IMG/VR virus record: IMGVR_UViG_3300025101_002824 | Span: 1-64,000 of that record | Source of the DNA: a virus | Reading direction: 5' to 3' (one strand) | Length of the DNA stretch: 64,000 bases | Shown: piece after piece, positions 47,738 to 57,930 of the stretch | Position numbering within the stretch: the first letter of the stretch is position 1 | Layout: each line of letters starts with the position of its first letter | Program-made: the position numbers and the translations under genes | The notes under the pieces: generated by a model | Database searches by the model: none | The model's input: the letters and a program-made list of their open reading frames with translations, nothing else | What the model was told of the DNA's origin: nothing

Positions 47738-49919
47738 GGTTATACCTACATACAAGGACAATAAATGGTCTGAAACAAAATTTGAATCAATAGAGGATTT
47801 TAGATCTTTTATTGATTCTATTTTTAAAGAACCAGGTAAATATAATTTTGATAAAACTGCATTATTATTTAATGAACAAGCAGTTAATTTTAATAAAAAT
47901 GGTTTTTATTGTGATAAACCATTTAGATCTAAAGATTTTATACAATACTGGAATGACCAAAAAAATAAATGTAGAGAAGGTGTAATATATCATAGTAAAA
48001 ATGATACATGGTATATTACACGTGACTATTATATGTGGTTAAACTTTTTACCTATTTTTGATAAAGAAGAAAAAAAATATGGATTTGCTAAAGTAAGAGA
48101 TGCTCAGTATCATATGGCTTTATATGAAATTATGGCTGAAATTAATTATAAACATGTAGCTATTCTTAAAAAACGTCAGATTGCTTCTTCTTATTTTCAT
48201 ATGGCAAAAATTGTTAATCAATATTGGTTTGAAGAAGGATCAATATGTAAAATAGGTGCATCATTAAAAGATTATATTAATGATAAAGGTTCATGGAAAT
48301 TTTTAGATGAATATGCAACATTTCTTAATCAACATACTGCATGGTATAGACCAAACAATCCAGATAAAGTTCTTTTATGGGAACAAAAAATTGAAGTAAG
48401 AGTTAATAACAGAAAAACTCAAAGAGGTCTTAGATCTAAAATACAAGGTGCATCTTTTGAAAAGAATGCAACAACAGGTGTAGGTGGACCTTGTACTTAC
48501 TTCTTTCATGAGGAGGCTGGTATTGCACCAAAGATGGATCAAACGTATGAGTATATTAGACCAGCTATGACATCTGGTATGATAACAACTGGACAATTTA
48601 TTGCTGCAGGTTCAGTGGGTGATCTTGATCAATGTGAACCATTAAAGAAAATGATAATGCAACCTGAAGCCAATGGTATTTTAGGTGTAAAAACAGATCT
48701 TATTGATGATAAAGGTACCATAGGTATTGCTGGGTTATTTATACCAGAACAATGGTCTATGCCTCCTTTTATAGATAAATATGGCAACTCTTTAATTGAG
48801 GCATCTTTAAAAGCTATTTCAACAGAAAGACAAGAATGGAAAGATGAGTTAGATCCTGAACAGTATCAATTACGTATATCTCAAAAACCTACAAACATTG
48901 GAGAAGCATTTGCATATAGAAAAGCTTCTATATTTCCTCAAAGTTTTCTTACTAAACAGTTACAAAGAATAGAACGTAAAGAATATTCTTATGAGTTTAT
49001 TGAATTAGAAAGAGATGAGAAAGGAATTAAACCTATTAAATCAAATAGAGCACCTATATCTGAATTTCCTGTAAATAAAAAAAGAGAAGATAAAGGTGGT
49101 GTTCTTACTGTGTGGGAAAGACCTATAAAAAATCCAGATTTTGGAACTTATTACGCATCTATTGACCCTGTGTCAGAAGGTAAAACAACTACATCAGATT
49201 CTTTATGTAGTATTATTGTATATAAAAATCCTGTAGAAGTAACAAAAGAAACACCAGAAGGATTAGAAACTTTTATAGAAGGAGATAAAATAGTTGCAAC
49301 ATGGTGTGGTAGATATGATGACATAAGTAAAACACATGAACAACTAGAAAGAATTATTGAATGGTATAATGCATGGACTATTGTAGAAAATAATATATCA
49401 TTATTTATTCAATATATGATTTCAAAAAGAAAACAAAAATATTTAGTACCAAAATCACAAATGGTATTTCTTAAAGATCTTGGATCTAATAGTAATGTAT
49501 TTCAAGAATATGGTTGGAAAAATACAGGTACTTTATTTAAAAGTCATCTTATATCATATGCTATAGAATTTATAAGAGAATCAATAGATGAAGAACTTGA
49601 TGATAATGGTGAGGTATTAAATGTAAAGTTTGGTGTAGAAAGAATACCAGATAAAATGTTAATAACAGAAATGTTACAATACTATCCAGGATTAAACGTA
49701 GATAGACTTGTATCATTTGCTGCATTAGTAGCATTTGCAAAGATGCAACAAGCAAATAGAGGGTATGTTAAACGTAAAGAGAGAGATAAATCACTAGAAT
49801 CTTTGGATAATTCACAAAATTTGTATAAATTATCTATGAGACCTTTTAGTAATATAGGAAGGAAAAAAAATAATAACATACTTAAAAAAAGAAGAAATCC
49901 TTTTAAAAATATTAAGTAA
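47730..49919 (+). CDS. terL: Terminase large subunit
   Basis: 729 residues from the ATG at 47730. The ATPase half carries a degenerate Walker A, KKRQIAS (residues 147-153), and Walker B at CTYFFHEEAG (Glu261-Glu262). The nuclease half shows YASIDPVSEG (Asp479) and WTIVENN (Glu553), RNase H-like catalytic residues. The missing Gly-Lys-Thr is usual in several phage TerL groups. It translocates and cuts DNA during packaging and docks on the portal encoded next. Stop overlaps the next small ORF as TAATG. Confidence 0.92.
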   Translation: MYKVIPTYKDNKWSETKFESIEDFRSFIDSIFKEPGKYNFDKTALLFNEQAVNFNKNGFYCDKPFRSKDFIQYWNDQKNKCREGVIYHSKNDTWYITRDYYMWLNFLPIFDKEEKKYGFAKVRDAQYHMALYEIMAEINYKHVAILKKRQIASSYFHMAKIVNQYWFEEGSICKIGASLKDYINDKGSWKFLDEYATFLNQHTAWYRPNNPDKVLLWEQKIEVRVNNRKTQRGLRSKIQGASFEKNATTGVGGPCTYFFHEEAGIAPKMDQTYEYIRPAMTSGMITTGQFIAAGSVGDLDQCEPLKKMIMQPEANGILGVKTDLIDDKGTIGIAGLFIPEQWSMPPFIDKYGNSLIEASLKAISTERQEWKDELDPEQYQLRISQKPTNIGEAFAYRKASIFPQSFLTKQLQRIERKEYSYEFIELERDEKGIKPIKSNRAPISEFPVNKKREDKGGVLTVWERPIKNPDFGTYYASIDPVSEGKTTTSDSLCSIIVYKNPVEVTKETPEGLETFIEGDKIVATWCGRYDDISKTHEQLERIIEWYNAWTIVENNISLFIQYMISKRKQKYLVPKSQMVFLKDLGSNSNVFQEYGWKNTGTLFKSHLISYAIEFIRESIDEELDDNGEVLNVKFGVERIPDKMLITEMLQYYPGLNVDRLVSFAALVAFAKMQQANRGYVKRKERDKSLESLDNSQNLYKLSMRPFSNIGRKKNNNILKKRRNPFKNIK

Positions 49920-50035
49920 TGTATGATTGGGTAACTACAACAACAATAGATTGGGATTCTCCATATTCCCATATTCAATATATTTATGTATATGATTATG
50001 ATGATGTGGTTTATAATTCAAATGAAGAAAACTAA
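49919..50035 (+). CDS. 38-residue Tyr/Asp-rich peptide
   Basis: Starts MYDWVTTTTIDWDSPYSHIQ and ends YDYDDVVYNSNEEN. Its ATG overlaps the terminase stop and its stop lies 3 bases before the portal start, filling the gap exactly, which argues for a real gene. Very acidic and aromatic. Function unknown. Confidence 0.5.
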   Translation: MYDWVTTTTIDWDSPYSHIQYIYVYDYDDVVYNSNEEN

Positions 50036-50038
50036 ATT

Positions 50039-52804
50039 ATGAAAGTATTAAGCGCAATGCAACTAAAAAATGGTGCTAAAGCAGATGGAAGACATGCTTC
50101 AGTATCATTAACACAACCACTACAATTTTTACCTGCTAAAGAAAAAGATGATAAGTGGGCTGCGTGGAATCTAGATTGGTTAGAAAAAAGAGGTCTTGAT
50201 TATCTTAGAGATAATGCAAGAAAAATATTAAAAAATTATAAACTTGCAAAAGGTATAATTGATAAAACAGATTATATTATTGAAGATGATAATGACTATA
50301 CAGATCTTATTAATATATTAACTAAAGAAGATCAAACAGCATTAGAGTTAAAATTTTATCCTATAATACCTAATGTAATTAATGTTCTTGTTGGTGAGTT
50401 TTCAAAAAGATATTCTAAAGTTCAGTTTAGAGCTGTTGATGATACGTCTTATAATGAGATGTTAGAACAAAAAAGAATACAAATAGAAGAATCACTATTA
50501 ACTGATGCAAGAAATCAGTTAATTATGAAAATGGTTCAACAAGGAGCTAATCCTGAATCAGAAGAGTTTCAACAAAATATTGCACCAGAAAAATTAAAAA
50601 CATTACCAGAAATACAAGATTTCTTTTCTAAAGATTATAGAAGTTTAATAGAAGAATGGGCACATCATCAATTAAATGTTGATGAAGAAAGATTTAAAAT
50701 GCAAGAACTTGAAGAAAGAGCATTTAAAGATATGCTTATTTGTGATAGAGAATTTTGGCATTTCCGTATGATGGAAGATGACTATGATGTAGAATTATGG
50801 AATCCAGCATTAACATTTTATCAAAAATCTCCTGACTCAAGATATATATCTGATTCTAATTTTGCAGGTAAATGTGATATGATGAGTGTAGCTGATGTTA
50901 TTGATGTATATGGATATTTAATGACTGAAGATCAACTTACATCATTAGAACGTATTTATCCAGCTGCTAATGCAATTTATTTAGATAATGGTATGCAAAA
51001 TGATGGTTCTTATTATGATGCTACTAGATCTCATGAATGGAATACACAAAGACCAGGTTTAGCATATAGAAAATTAGTTAGTAATAGTGACATGAATGCC
51101 AGTCAATATGGAGGTGATGTTGTACAAGCTATATTATCAGAAGGTGATGATATAATGACATGGGGTGATTATAACATGATGCGTGTTACAACATGTTATT
51201 GGAAGACACAAAGAAAAGTTGGTCATTTAACTAGAATTACAGAAGATGGTGCTTTAATGCAAGAAATAGTTGATGAAACATATAAAGTTACAGATAAACC
51301 TGTATATAATACTAAATTATTTAAACAAAAAACAAAAGAAAATTTAATTCAAGGTGAGCATATTGATTATTTTTGGATTAATGAAGTATGGGGTGGTATT
51401 AAAATTGGACCTAATGGACCTACATCATGGAGAAATGATACATCAGATGAATCTCCAATATATTTAGGTATTAATAAACAAAAGCCAGGAAGAATAGAAT
51501 ATCAATTCAAAGGTGATAATTCTTTATATGGATGTAAACTACCAATAGAAGGAAGAGTATTTTCTGATAGAAATACAAGATCTACATCACTTGTTGATTT
51601 AATGAAACCATATCAAATAGGTTATAATATGGTTAATAATCAAATAGCAGATATACTAGTAGATGAATTAGGTACTGTTATTATGTTTGATCAAAATGCT
51701 TTACCACGACACTCAATGGGTGAAGATTGGGGTAAGAATAATTTAGCAAAAGCTTATGTAGCAATGAAAGATTTTGGTATGATGCCATTAGATACTTCTA
51801 TTACTAATACAGAAAATGCTACTAATTTTAATCATTATCAAACATTAAACTTAGAACAAACAAATAGATTGATGTCAAGAATTCAATTAGCTAATCATTT
51901 TAAAGGTCAAGCATTTGAATCAATAGGTATTAATCCTCAAAGAATGGGAACTCCAATTGCACAACAAACAGCAACAGGTGTTACTCAAGCAATGAATCAA
52001 TCATATTCTCAAACAGAAATGTATTTTACACAGCATTCTGATCACTTAATGCCACGTGTACATCAAATGAGAACTGATTTATCTCAATATTATCATAGTA
52101 CTAATCCTTCTGTTAGATTAAGTTATATTACTTCTGAGGCAGAAAAAGTTAATTTTCAAATTAATGGTACTAAACTTTTACTTAGAGATTTTAATGTATT
52201 TTGTACTACAAAAACAAATCATAGACAAATACTTGATCAATTAAAACAAATGGCTTTAACTAATAATACTACTGGTGCATCTATATATGATCTTGGTAAT
52301 GTTATTAAAGCAACAAGTATAGCAGAAGTTACAGATGTGCTTAAAGATGCTGAGACTAAACAACAAACTCAACAACAGCAGCAAATGCAACAACAGCAAC
52401 AAATGGCTGAACAACAGCAACAAGCTGCAGCACAAGAAGCTGAAGCACAAAGACAGTTCCAAGCACAACAAGATGATAAAGATAGACAAAAAGATATTAC
52501 TGTTGCAGAAATTAGAGCTGCTGGTTATGGATCTATGCAAGATATAAATCAAAATCAACAGAGTGATTTCCAAGATGCAATGGAAGATATACGTAAAAGA
52601 GATGAGTATAGAGAACAAATGAACTTCAAACGTGAGCAAGCAACTACAAAAAATACTTTTGAAAAATCTAAATTACAAATTGAAAGAGAAAAACTTGCTA
52701 CTCAAAGACAAATAGCTGAAAAGAATTTAGCAATTGCACGTGAAAATAAAAACAAATATGATGTAGAAAAAACTACCAAACCATCTAAAAAAGATAAGAA
52801 ATAG
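50039..52804 (+). CDS. Portal protein with Gln-rich C-terminal coiled coil
   Basis: 921 residues. Residues ~1-760 have the portal layout: an N-terminal helical region with DYLRDNARKILKNYKLAKG, then IPNVINVLVGEFSKRYSKVQ, and a later core with FSDRNTRSTSLVDLMKPYQI and VNNQIADILVDELGT, followed by a run around QQTATGVTQAMNQSYSQTE. The last ~160 residues are extremely Gln-rich then a charged coiled coil ending in a Lys tail, longer than in most portals; this may contact internal head proteins. Located directly after terminase as expected. Assignment from position, size and layout. Confidence 0.82.
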   Translation: MKVLSAMQLKNGAKADGRHASVSLTQPLQFLPAKEKDDKWAAWNLDWLEKRGLDYLRDNARKILKNYKLAKGIIDKTDYIIEDDNDYTDLINILTKEDQTALELKFYPIIPNVINVLVGEFSKRYSKVQFRAVDDTSYNEMLEQKRIQIEESLLTDARNQLIMKMVQQGANPESEEFQQNIAPEKLKTLPEIQDFFSKDYRSLIEEWAHHQLNVDEERFKMQELEERAFKDMLICDREFWHFRMMEDDYDVELWNPALTFYQKSPDSRYISDSNFAGKCDMMSVADVIDVYGYLMTEDQLTSLERIYPAANAIYLDNGMQNDGSYYDATRSHEWNTQRPGLAYRKLVSNSDMNASQYGGDVVQAILSEGDDIMTWGDYNMMRVTTCYWKTQRKVGHLTRITEDGALMQEIVDETYKVTDKPVYNTKLFKQKTKENLIQGEHIDYFWINEVWGGIKIGPNGPTSWRNDTSDESPIYLGINKQKPGRIEYQFKGDNSLYGCKLPIEGRVFSDRNTRSTSLVDLMKPYQIGYNMVNNQIADILVDELGTVIMFDQNALPRHSMGEDWGKNNLAKAYVAMKDFGMMPLDTSITNTENATNFNHYQTLNLEQTNRLMSRIQLANHFKGQAFESIGINPQRMGTPIAQQTATGVTQAMNQSYSQTEMYFTQHSDHLMPRVHQMRTDLSQYYHSTNPSVRLSYITSEAEKVNFQINGTKLLLRDFNVFCTTKTNHRQILDQLKQMALTNNTTGASIYDLGNVIKATSIAEVTDVLKDAETKQQTQQQQQMQQQQQMAEQQQQAAAQEAEAQRQFQAQQDDKDRQKDITVAEIRAAGYGSMQDINQNQQSDFQDAMEDIRKRDEYREQMNFKREQATTKNTFEKSKLQIEREKLATQRQIAEKNLAIARENKNKYDVEKTTKPSKKDKK

Positions 52805-52925
52805 TATACTTAGCTATATACTACAAAAAATCTTTCTTTTTTTTTAAATTTAAATGGTTTATGGTATAAAACTTTTGTATATTATATATGTAATAACCAG
52901 TAAATAATAATAAAACCATATAATT

Positions 52926-54224
52926 ATGTCAGAAAAAATGCAAGAAACGACAACAGTAAAAGAAGTAGATGTAAACTTGGATGAGATCTTTAACGGTGCT
53001 CCAGGAGCAGATTCTGTTGTTACTCCAGAAACAAAAAAACCTAATGTATTTTCAAAACCAGAAAAAGTTGATTTATCATTTTTAGATGGTAAAGAAGAAC
53101 CTAAAGCTGAAGAAATAAAAGAAGATACAAAAGAAGAAATTAAAGTTGAAGCTAAACAAGAAGAAGTTAAGACTGAAGTAAAAGAAACTACTACAGAAGA
53201 AAAAGTTTCTAAAGATGAGGTAGATGAAATACTTAATGAAGGTTTAGATTTAGCTGAAAAAGAAGATGAAAAATCTACAACATCAGGTAGAAGGAGAATG
53301 AGTGATATGACTGATGTCTTCAAAAAAATGATTGAAGATGAACAAATTATTCCTTTTGATGATGATAAAAATTTAGATGATTATACTGCAAAAGATTGGA
53401 AAGAGCTTATCCAAGCTAATATGGATGATAGAGCTAATAAAGTTAGAAAAGAAACACCAAAACAATTTTTTAATAGTTTACCACAAGAATTACAAGTTGC
53501 TGCAAAATATGTAGCTGACGGTGGCACAGATCTTAAAGGATTATTTGGTGCATTAGCTCAAGTAGAACAAGTGCGTGAACTTTCATTAGATAATGAAGAT
53601 GGTCAAGCTCATATTGTTAGAGAATATTTAACAGCTACAGGATATGGAAGTGCAGAAGATATTCAAGAAGAAATAGAAATTTGGAAAGATCTTGGTAAAC
53701 TTGAAAAACAAGCAAGCAAGTTTAAACCAAAATTAGATAAAATGCAAGAGCAAGTTGTAGCAAGAAAATTACAACAACAAGAACAAATGAAAGCTCAACA
53801 ACAAAAAGCATCAGAAAATTATATGGCCAATGTGTATGATACACTTAAAGATGGTAAAGTAGGTGATATGAAAGTTAATAAAAAGACTCAAGCTCTTTTA
53901 TATAACGGATTAGTTAATCCAGCTTACCCATCTATTAATGGCTCACAAACAAACTTATTAGGTCACTTATTAGAAAAGTATCAATTTGTAGAACCAAACT
54001 ATAATTTAGTTACAGAAGCATTATGGCTTTTAGCTGATCCAAAAGGATATAAAGATCAACTTATGTCTAAAGGAACAAATAAAGCAGTTGAACAAACAGT
54101 TAGAAAATTAAAAACTGCTCAGTCAACTAAAAAACATTCTAGCGGTGGAGTAACTTCAAATGAAAAGCCAAGTTCTAACAGACGTACTCTTCCAAGAAGT
54201 TCTAATATATTTAAAAGATTTTAA
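52926..54224 (+). CDS. Scaffold-like acidic/Gln-rich head assembly protein
   Basis: 432 residues. The first ~130 residues are Glu/Lys-rich and disordered-looking (EEPKAEEIKEDTKEEIKVE), the middle is helical with a Gln-rich coiled coil (KLQQQEQMKAQQQKASENY), and the C-terminus is basic (SSNIFKRF). It lies between portal and major capsid protein, the normal place for a scaffold. No protease signature was seen in it. A ~120-base gap with no gene separates it from the portal; it starts in the TATAATTATG context. Confidence 0.72.
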   Translation: MSEKMQETTTVKEVDVNLDEIFNGAPGADSVVTPETKKPNVFSKPEKVDLSFLDGKEEPKAEEIKEDTKEEIKVEAKQEEVKTEVKETTTEEKVSKDEVDEILNEGLDLAEKEDEKSTTSGRRRMSDMTDVFKKMIEDEQIIPFDDDKNLDDYTAKDWKELIQANMDDRANKVRKETPKQFFNSLPQELQVAAKYVADGGTDLKGLFGALAQVEQVRELSLDNEDGQAHIVREYLTATGYGSAEDIQEEIEIWKDLGKLEKQASKFKPKLDKMQEQVVARKLQQQEQMKAQQQKASENYMANVYDTLKDGKVGDMKVNKKTQALLYNGLVNPAYPSINGSQTNLLGHLLEKYQFVEPNYNLVTEALWLLADPKGYKDQLMSKGTNKAVEQTVRKLKTAQSTKKHSSGGVTSNEKPSSNRRTLPRSSNIFKRF

Positions 54225-54266
54225 CATAGACAACAACAATAATTATTAATTTTAAAAAGTGAAAAA

Positions 54267-55892
54267 ATGGCAACACCGGTTTTAAACAATGGTCTCTTTC
54301 TAAGAGACACGTCTTACCAGGCTAGTTCTCATATTGATTCATATCACTTAACACAAATGCTTGGTGATGCAGAGCCAATGGACATGGGTCCAGTGGAACT
54401 GTGGGCTATGACGCAAAAGGTAGAAATGCCTTTGTATCAAATGGCATCGTTTGGTGGTAAGAACACAATTATGGTGGACAATGCTAGAGGTGAGTACAAA
54501 TGGCAAACACCTGTTTCTCAGTCTCTTCCTATGTCAATGGGCATAAGTGGATTAACTGATGGAGACGGGAAAGATGGTGAACCTTTCAAAATCAGACTTT
54601 CTAAAAGAGAGTTTGGTCATGGGGACATCATTACTTATGATAAGTACAATGGTCTTGAACTTTACATTACTGCAGATGACATTGTCCCTGTAGGAGATGG
54701 ATGGGTTTATACTTGTACTTTAGTTAATAACGCTACTGGCACAGGTATTGAAACAAAATACTTTGCTGCTGGTACTAAATTCTTCAGAAAAGGTTCTGCA
54801 AGGGGTGAATACGGAGAAAGATTCTCTGATATTCAAACAGGAGCAGGATTCAGAGAATTCTACAACTTTGTTGGAGGAGCTGAAGCACACGTACATTATT
54901 CAGTTTCATCACGTGCTGATCTTATGATCAAAGGTGGTATGAATGCTGATGGTACTGTACCTGTAACTGAAATTTGGAGAAACTTTGACAAAAACCTAGA
55001 TCCTTCTTTAGATTCTATTGAGTCAATTGCAGGAGCAATGGGTAAAGATTACATTAAAAAAGCATTTGATAATGGTTCTCTTTCTAGAACGTTCTTAACG
55101 TCTCTTGAAGCAGCACACCTTACTAAAATTGCTAATGACATTGAATGTTATTTAATGTGGGGTCATGGTGGTAGAGTTAGACAAGACGGTCCAGATGACA
55201 TCAGACTTTCTGTTGGTCTTTGGAAGCAGTTAGATAACTCTTTCAAACGTGTATACAACAAATCTGCATTTAGCTTAGATATGTTCAAAAATGAACTATA
55301 TAACTTCTATGCTGGTAAAGTAGAATTTGATGGTCCAGATCCAAAGAGACAATTAGTTGTTCAAACTGGAATTGGAGGTATGCAATTAGTAAATGAAGCT
55401 ATTAGAGTTGAAGCTAATGGAACTTCAGCAGGTTTAGGTGCTGTTACAAACTTAGATAACATTGGTGCTATTACTGGATCTGGTATGGATTTAGGGTATG
55501 GATATGCATACACTAGCTTTATCATTCCTTTCTTAGCTAATGTTAAATTTGTATTGAATCCAGCATTTGATAACTTAAATACTAATGACATTGAAAATCC
55601 ATTAGTAGATGGTCGTCCATTATCTTCTTACAGCTTCATCATCTTTGATGTAACTGATGAAGGAAATGACAACATCTTCTTATTAAAGCTTTCTTGGGAT
55701 AATGCTCTTAAGTGGTTCTACCAAAATGGTACTATGGACTACATGGGAAGAACTCAAGGATTTGCTTCTTCAGGACACTTCAATGGTTATCGTGTAATGA
55801 TGACACAAACCATGCCTTCTGTTTGGGTAAAAGACCCAACTAAGGTATTAAAGATTGTTATGAGAAACCCAGTAACTGGAGGATCATTCTAA
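54267..55892 (+). CDS. Major capsid protein (HK97-fold expected)
   Basis: 541 residues. Placed after portal and scaffold, with an A-rich leader and its own terminator, and with codons enriched in C-ending forms (ttc, aac) compared with neighbours, as for a very abundant protein. Sequence has an N-arm, then long beta/helix stretches (FGGKNTIMVDNARGEYKW, MSMGISGLTDGDGKDG, LWKQLDNSFKRVYNKS). A direct motif for HK97 fold cannot be read by eye, so the call rests on synteny, length and expression signals. Confidence 0.82.
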   Translation: MATPVLNNGLFLRDTSYQASSHIDSYHLTQMLGDAEPMDMGPVELWAMTQKVEMPLYQMASFGGKNTIMVDNARGEYKWQTPVSQSLPMSMGISGLTDGDGKDGEPFKIRLSKREFGHGDIITYDKYNGLELYITADDIVPVGDGWVYTCTLVNNATGTGIETKYFAAGTKFFRKGSARGEYGERFSDIQTGAGFREFYNFVGGAEAHVHYSVSSRADLMIKGGMNADGTVPVTEIWRNFDKNLDPSLDSIESIAGAMGKDYIKKAFDNGSLSRTFLTSLEAAHLTKIANDIECYLMWGHGGRVRQDGPDDIRLSVGLWKQLDNSFKRVYNKSAFSLDMFKNELYNFYAGKVEFDGPDPKRQLVVQTGIGGMQLVNEAIRVEANGTSAGLGAVTNLDNIGAITGSGMDLGYGYAYTSFIIPFLANVKFVLNPAFDNLNTNDIENPLVDGRPLSSYSFIIFDVTDEGNDNIFLLKLSWDNALKWFYQNGTMDYMGRTQGFASSGHFNGYRVMMTQTMPSVWVKDPTKVLKIVMRNPVTGGSF

Positions 55893-55911
55893 TCAATATA
55901 TATTATGAAAT

Positions 55912-55942
55912 GAGGGGGAGCCAAGTGCTCCTCCCTATTTCT
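55912..55942 (+). terminator. Terminator after the capsid gene
   Basis: GGGGGAGC-CAAGT-GCTCCTCCC forms an 8-9 bp GC-rich stem (one G-T pair) followed by TATTTCTTTT. Located 20 bases after the capsid stop. Likely a partial terminator that gives extra capsid mRNA. Confidence 0.8.
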
Positions 55943-55979
55943 TTTAAACCAAAATTAAAAACTGATTAAAACTATTAAA

Positions 55980-56993
55980 ATGGAAAATGTAACTATTACA
56001 GAAAAAACTAACGCTGTTAAAGACAGCACAATTGCTATTAGACCATTTTTTAATCCTGATATAGAAAATATGGGATTAGAAAAATATAATATGACATTGT
56101 ATGAAGGAGCTTTTCATAGTGAAAGTATTATATGTCTAGAAAGAAATGGAATACTAAGATATGTAACTGGTCTTAATGAATTTGCACCAGAAATAAAAAC
56201 ACTACCAGCAGATGAAAAAGCTGCAAAAGTAAAACAAATAAGAAAGCACGTTGTAGAATTAGAAAAAGAATTAGCAGCTAATGTTATTAGTGAAAATGAT
56301 CCAGAATTCTGGAGTAAAGTTCAAGTAGTTAGACCTGATAACAAAGCTTTTTGGAATAAAATAACAATTAAAGTAGGTAATGATCCTGTATTTATTGATC
56401 CTAAAGTTGATCCATATGATAGAATAAAACTTTTAGCTATTGAAGCAGGTGGATTTTCTTTAGTTGCTCCAAATTTAGAAACTGCAAAAAGAATTGGTAA
56501 ATATAAATTTTATTTAGATAAAGTAAAAGAAACTGCAGGAACAAGAACTAAAGATGCTAAAATTAGAAATAAAGCTCTTGGTATTTTAAGTGATTTATAT
56601 GATGAAGATAAAAATAAACTTATGCATATGATAAAATTGTTTACTTATAATAGTTCTCAGTTTACTGAATCAACTCCATTAGATATATTATATGAAGAAG
56701 CAGATTCTTATATTAATGGAGATGGAAGAGAATCAGATGTTAATTTAGCAGCTAAAAACTTTATTGATGCATCTAGAATGGATATGGAAGATTTAAGAAT
56801 TAACTCTATGGTTAAAGATGCTTTAGCTTTAAATATTTTAACTACAAGATCTGATGGTTATATACATCATAAAAAGACAAGTAGTAAAATAGCTACTACT
56901 AGACCTGGAGTTGTAGAATTTTTAAAGAATCCTGTTAATGATGAAATGTTAATGGATATTAAAAAACAAGTTGAATTAGTATTAGCTACATAA
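55980..56993 (+). CDS. Unknown structural/assembly protein after capsid
   Basis: 337 residues, helical with basic stretches (EIKTLPADEKAAKVKQIRK). Contains DKVKETAGTRTKDAKIRNKA and a C-terminal helix DEMLMDIKKQVELVLAT. No recognised motif. Lies between the capsid gene and the connector-like gene, so a head-completion role is likely (inference). Confidence 0.7.
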   Translation: MENVTITEKTNAVKDSTIAIRPFFNPDIENMGLEKYNMTLYEGAFHSESIICLERNGILRYVTGLNEFAPEIKTLPADEKAAKVKQIRKHVVELEKELAANVISENDPEFWSKVQVVRPDNKAFWNKITIKVGNDPVFIDPKVDPYDRIKLLAIEAGGFSLVAPNLETAKRIGKYKFYLDKVKETAGTRTKDAKIRNKALGILSDLYDEDKNKLMHMIKLFTYNSSQFTESTPLDILYEEADSYINGDGRESDVNLAAKNFIDASRMDMEDLRINSMVKDALALNILTTRSDGYIHHKKTSSKIATTRPGVVEFLKNPVNDEMLMDIKKQVELVLAT

Positions 56994-56996
56994 AAA

Positions 56997-57701
56997 ATGA
57001 ATATTACTACACTACAAATAAAATTTAGACAAAGGCTTAACAAGCTTGCAAGTAATGACTATGATAATATAGAATGTTGGCAAATTGTTGAATCTTTTAA
57101 TAAAGCTCAAATTGAATGGTGTAGAAAACAACTTCATGGTACAAATGCATATAGAGAAGGAGATGAAGCATCTAAAAGACGTATTGATGATCTTCAGATC
57201 CTTCTTACTACGCAACCTGTAACTGGTTCAATACAAGATGATTATCTTCTAGGAACTAATTTTCCAAATAATTATTTAGAATTTAAAAGGGTTGACACAG
57301 ACGCAACAACAGAATGCTGTAAAAAAGATCCTAGATCAATGACAGTTTATTTAGCTGAAGAAGCTAATGTTGATGTAATAATGCGTGATCCTTTAAAAAG
57401 ACCTGATTTTGAATGGGGTGAAACATTTTGCACATTAGCAAATAATACAATAAGGATATACAAAAGAGAATTTGATATTGTAAATCCTAGAATAACTTTT
57501 TATAGAAAACCTAGAAATATACAAATAGCAGGTTGTTCTGATCCATATTTAAATGTAATCTCTGCAGCAGATGTAGAGCCTGAATTTAAAGATGATATAG
57601 TTGAATTAATTATTGATGAAGCTTGTACAATTGTTGCAGGTGATATTAATGATGCAAACAATTATATAAGAGGATCACAATCAGCAGAAAAAAATAATTA
57701 A
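56997..57701 (+). CDS. Head-tail connector-like protein
   Basis: 234 residues. N-terminal helix LQIKFRQRLNKLASNDYDN and the following AQIEWCRKQLHG, then a beta-rich middle (NNYLEFKRVDTDATTECC, NTIRIYKREFDIVNPRITFY) and a C-terminal helix FKDDIVELIIDEACTIVAGD. This helix-beta-helix order is like head-tail adaptors or tail stabilising ring proteins of podoviruses placed after the capsid. Assigned from position and layout only. Confidence 0.65.
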   Translation: MNITTLQIKFRQRLNKLASNDYDNIECWQIVESFNKAQIEWCRKQLHGTNAYREGDEASKRRIDDLQILLTTQPVTGSIQDDYLLGTNFPNNYLEFKRVDTDATTECCKKDPRSMTVYLAEEANVDVIMRDPLKRPDFEWGETFCTLANNTIRIYKREFDIVNPRITFYRKPRNIQIAGCSDPYLNVISAADVEPEFKDDIVELIIDEACTIVAGDINDANNYIRGSQSAEKNN

Positions 57702-57703
57702 TT

Positions 57704-57811
57704 ATGAAAGCAAAGAAACCTAAAACAGCAAAAGTAATGGCTAAGTCAGTATATAAAAAAGGCGGTAGCACAAAAAAGAAGAAAAAAGTTAGTAAAAAGA
57801 AAAAATATTAA
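57704..57811 (+). CDS. 35-residue poly-Lys peptide
   Basis: Starts MKAKKPKTAKVMAKSVYKKG and ends in Lys runs (KKKKKVSKKKKY). ATG in the TTAATTATG context two bases after the connector stop, so likely translated. Another member of the very basic small proteins of this phage; nucleic-acid binding is plausible. Confidence 0.6.
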   Translation: MKAKKPKTAKVMAKSVYKKGGSTKKKKKVSKKKKY

Positions 57812-57899
57812 GTATATTAATATAGAAGGGATAAGAGTTTAGGTTTGGGTACTTTTATCTTGGATTTAACAAACCCATTCTTTTTGTTATAAAAAAAGC

Positions 57900-57930
57900 C
57901 CTCTGAGTAAAGTAGGAGGCATTATAAAAA
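57900..57930 (+). promoter_or_regulatory. Unusual strong Shine-Dalgarno site with hairpin
   Basis: TAGGAGG (57913-57919) lies 10 bases before the ATG at 57930. Nearly all other genes lack such a site. GCC-C-TC just upstream (57897-57903) can pair with GAGGC, so the site may be partly hidden in a hairpin. It implies very high or regulated translation of the next gene. Confidence 0.65.

Noticed and set aside
52365-52470. CAA/CAG-type repeat as a DNA microsatellite
   Set aside because: It lies in frame inside the portal gene and is explained by its Gln-rich coiled coil.
52256-52639. Minus-strand hydrophobic Leu-rich ORF in the portal gene
   Set aside because: It is the reverse complement of Gln/Glu/Lys-rich coding sequence, which always yields Leu/Phe-rich text. 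No start context or neighbours.
52805-52925. Promoter in the gap between portal and scaffold genes
   Set aside because: AACTTTTG is close to TAnnTTTG but has a mismatch in the essential TA and no suitable -33 element.
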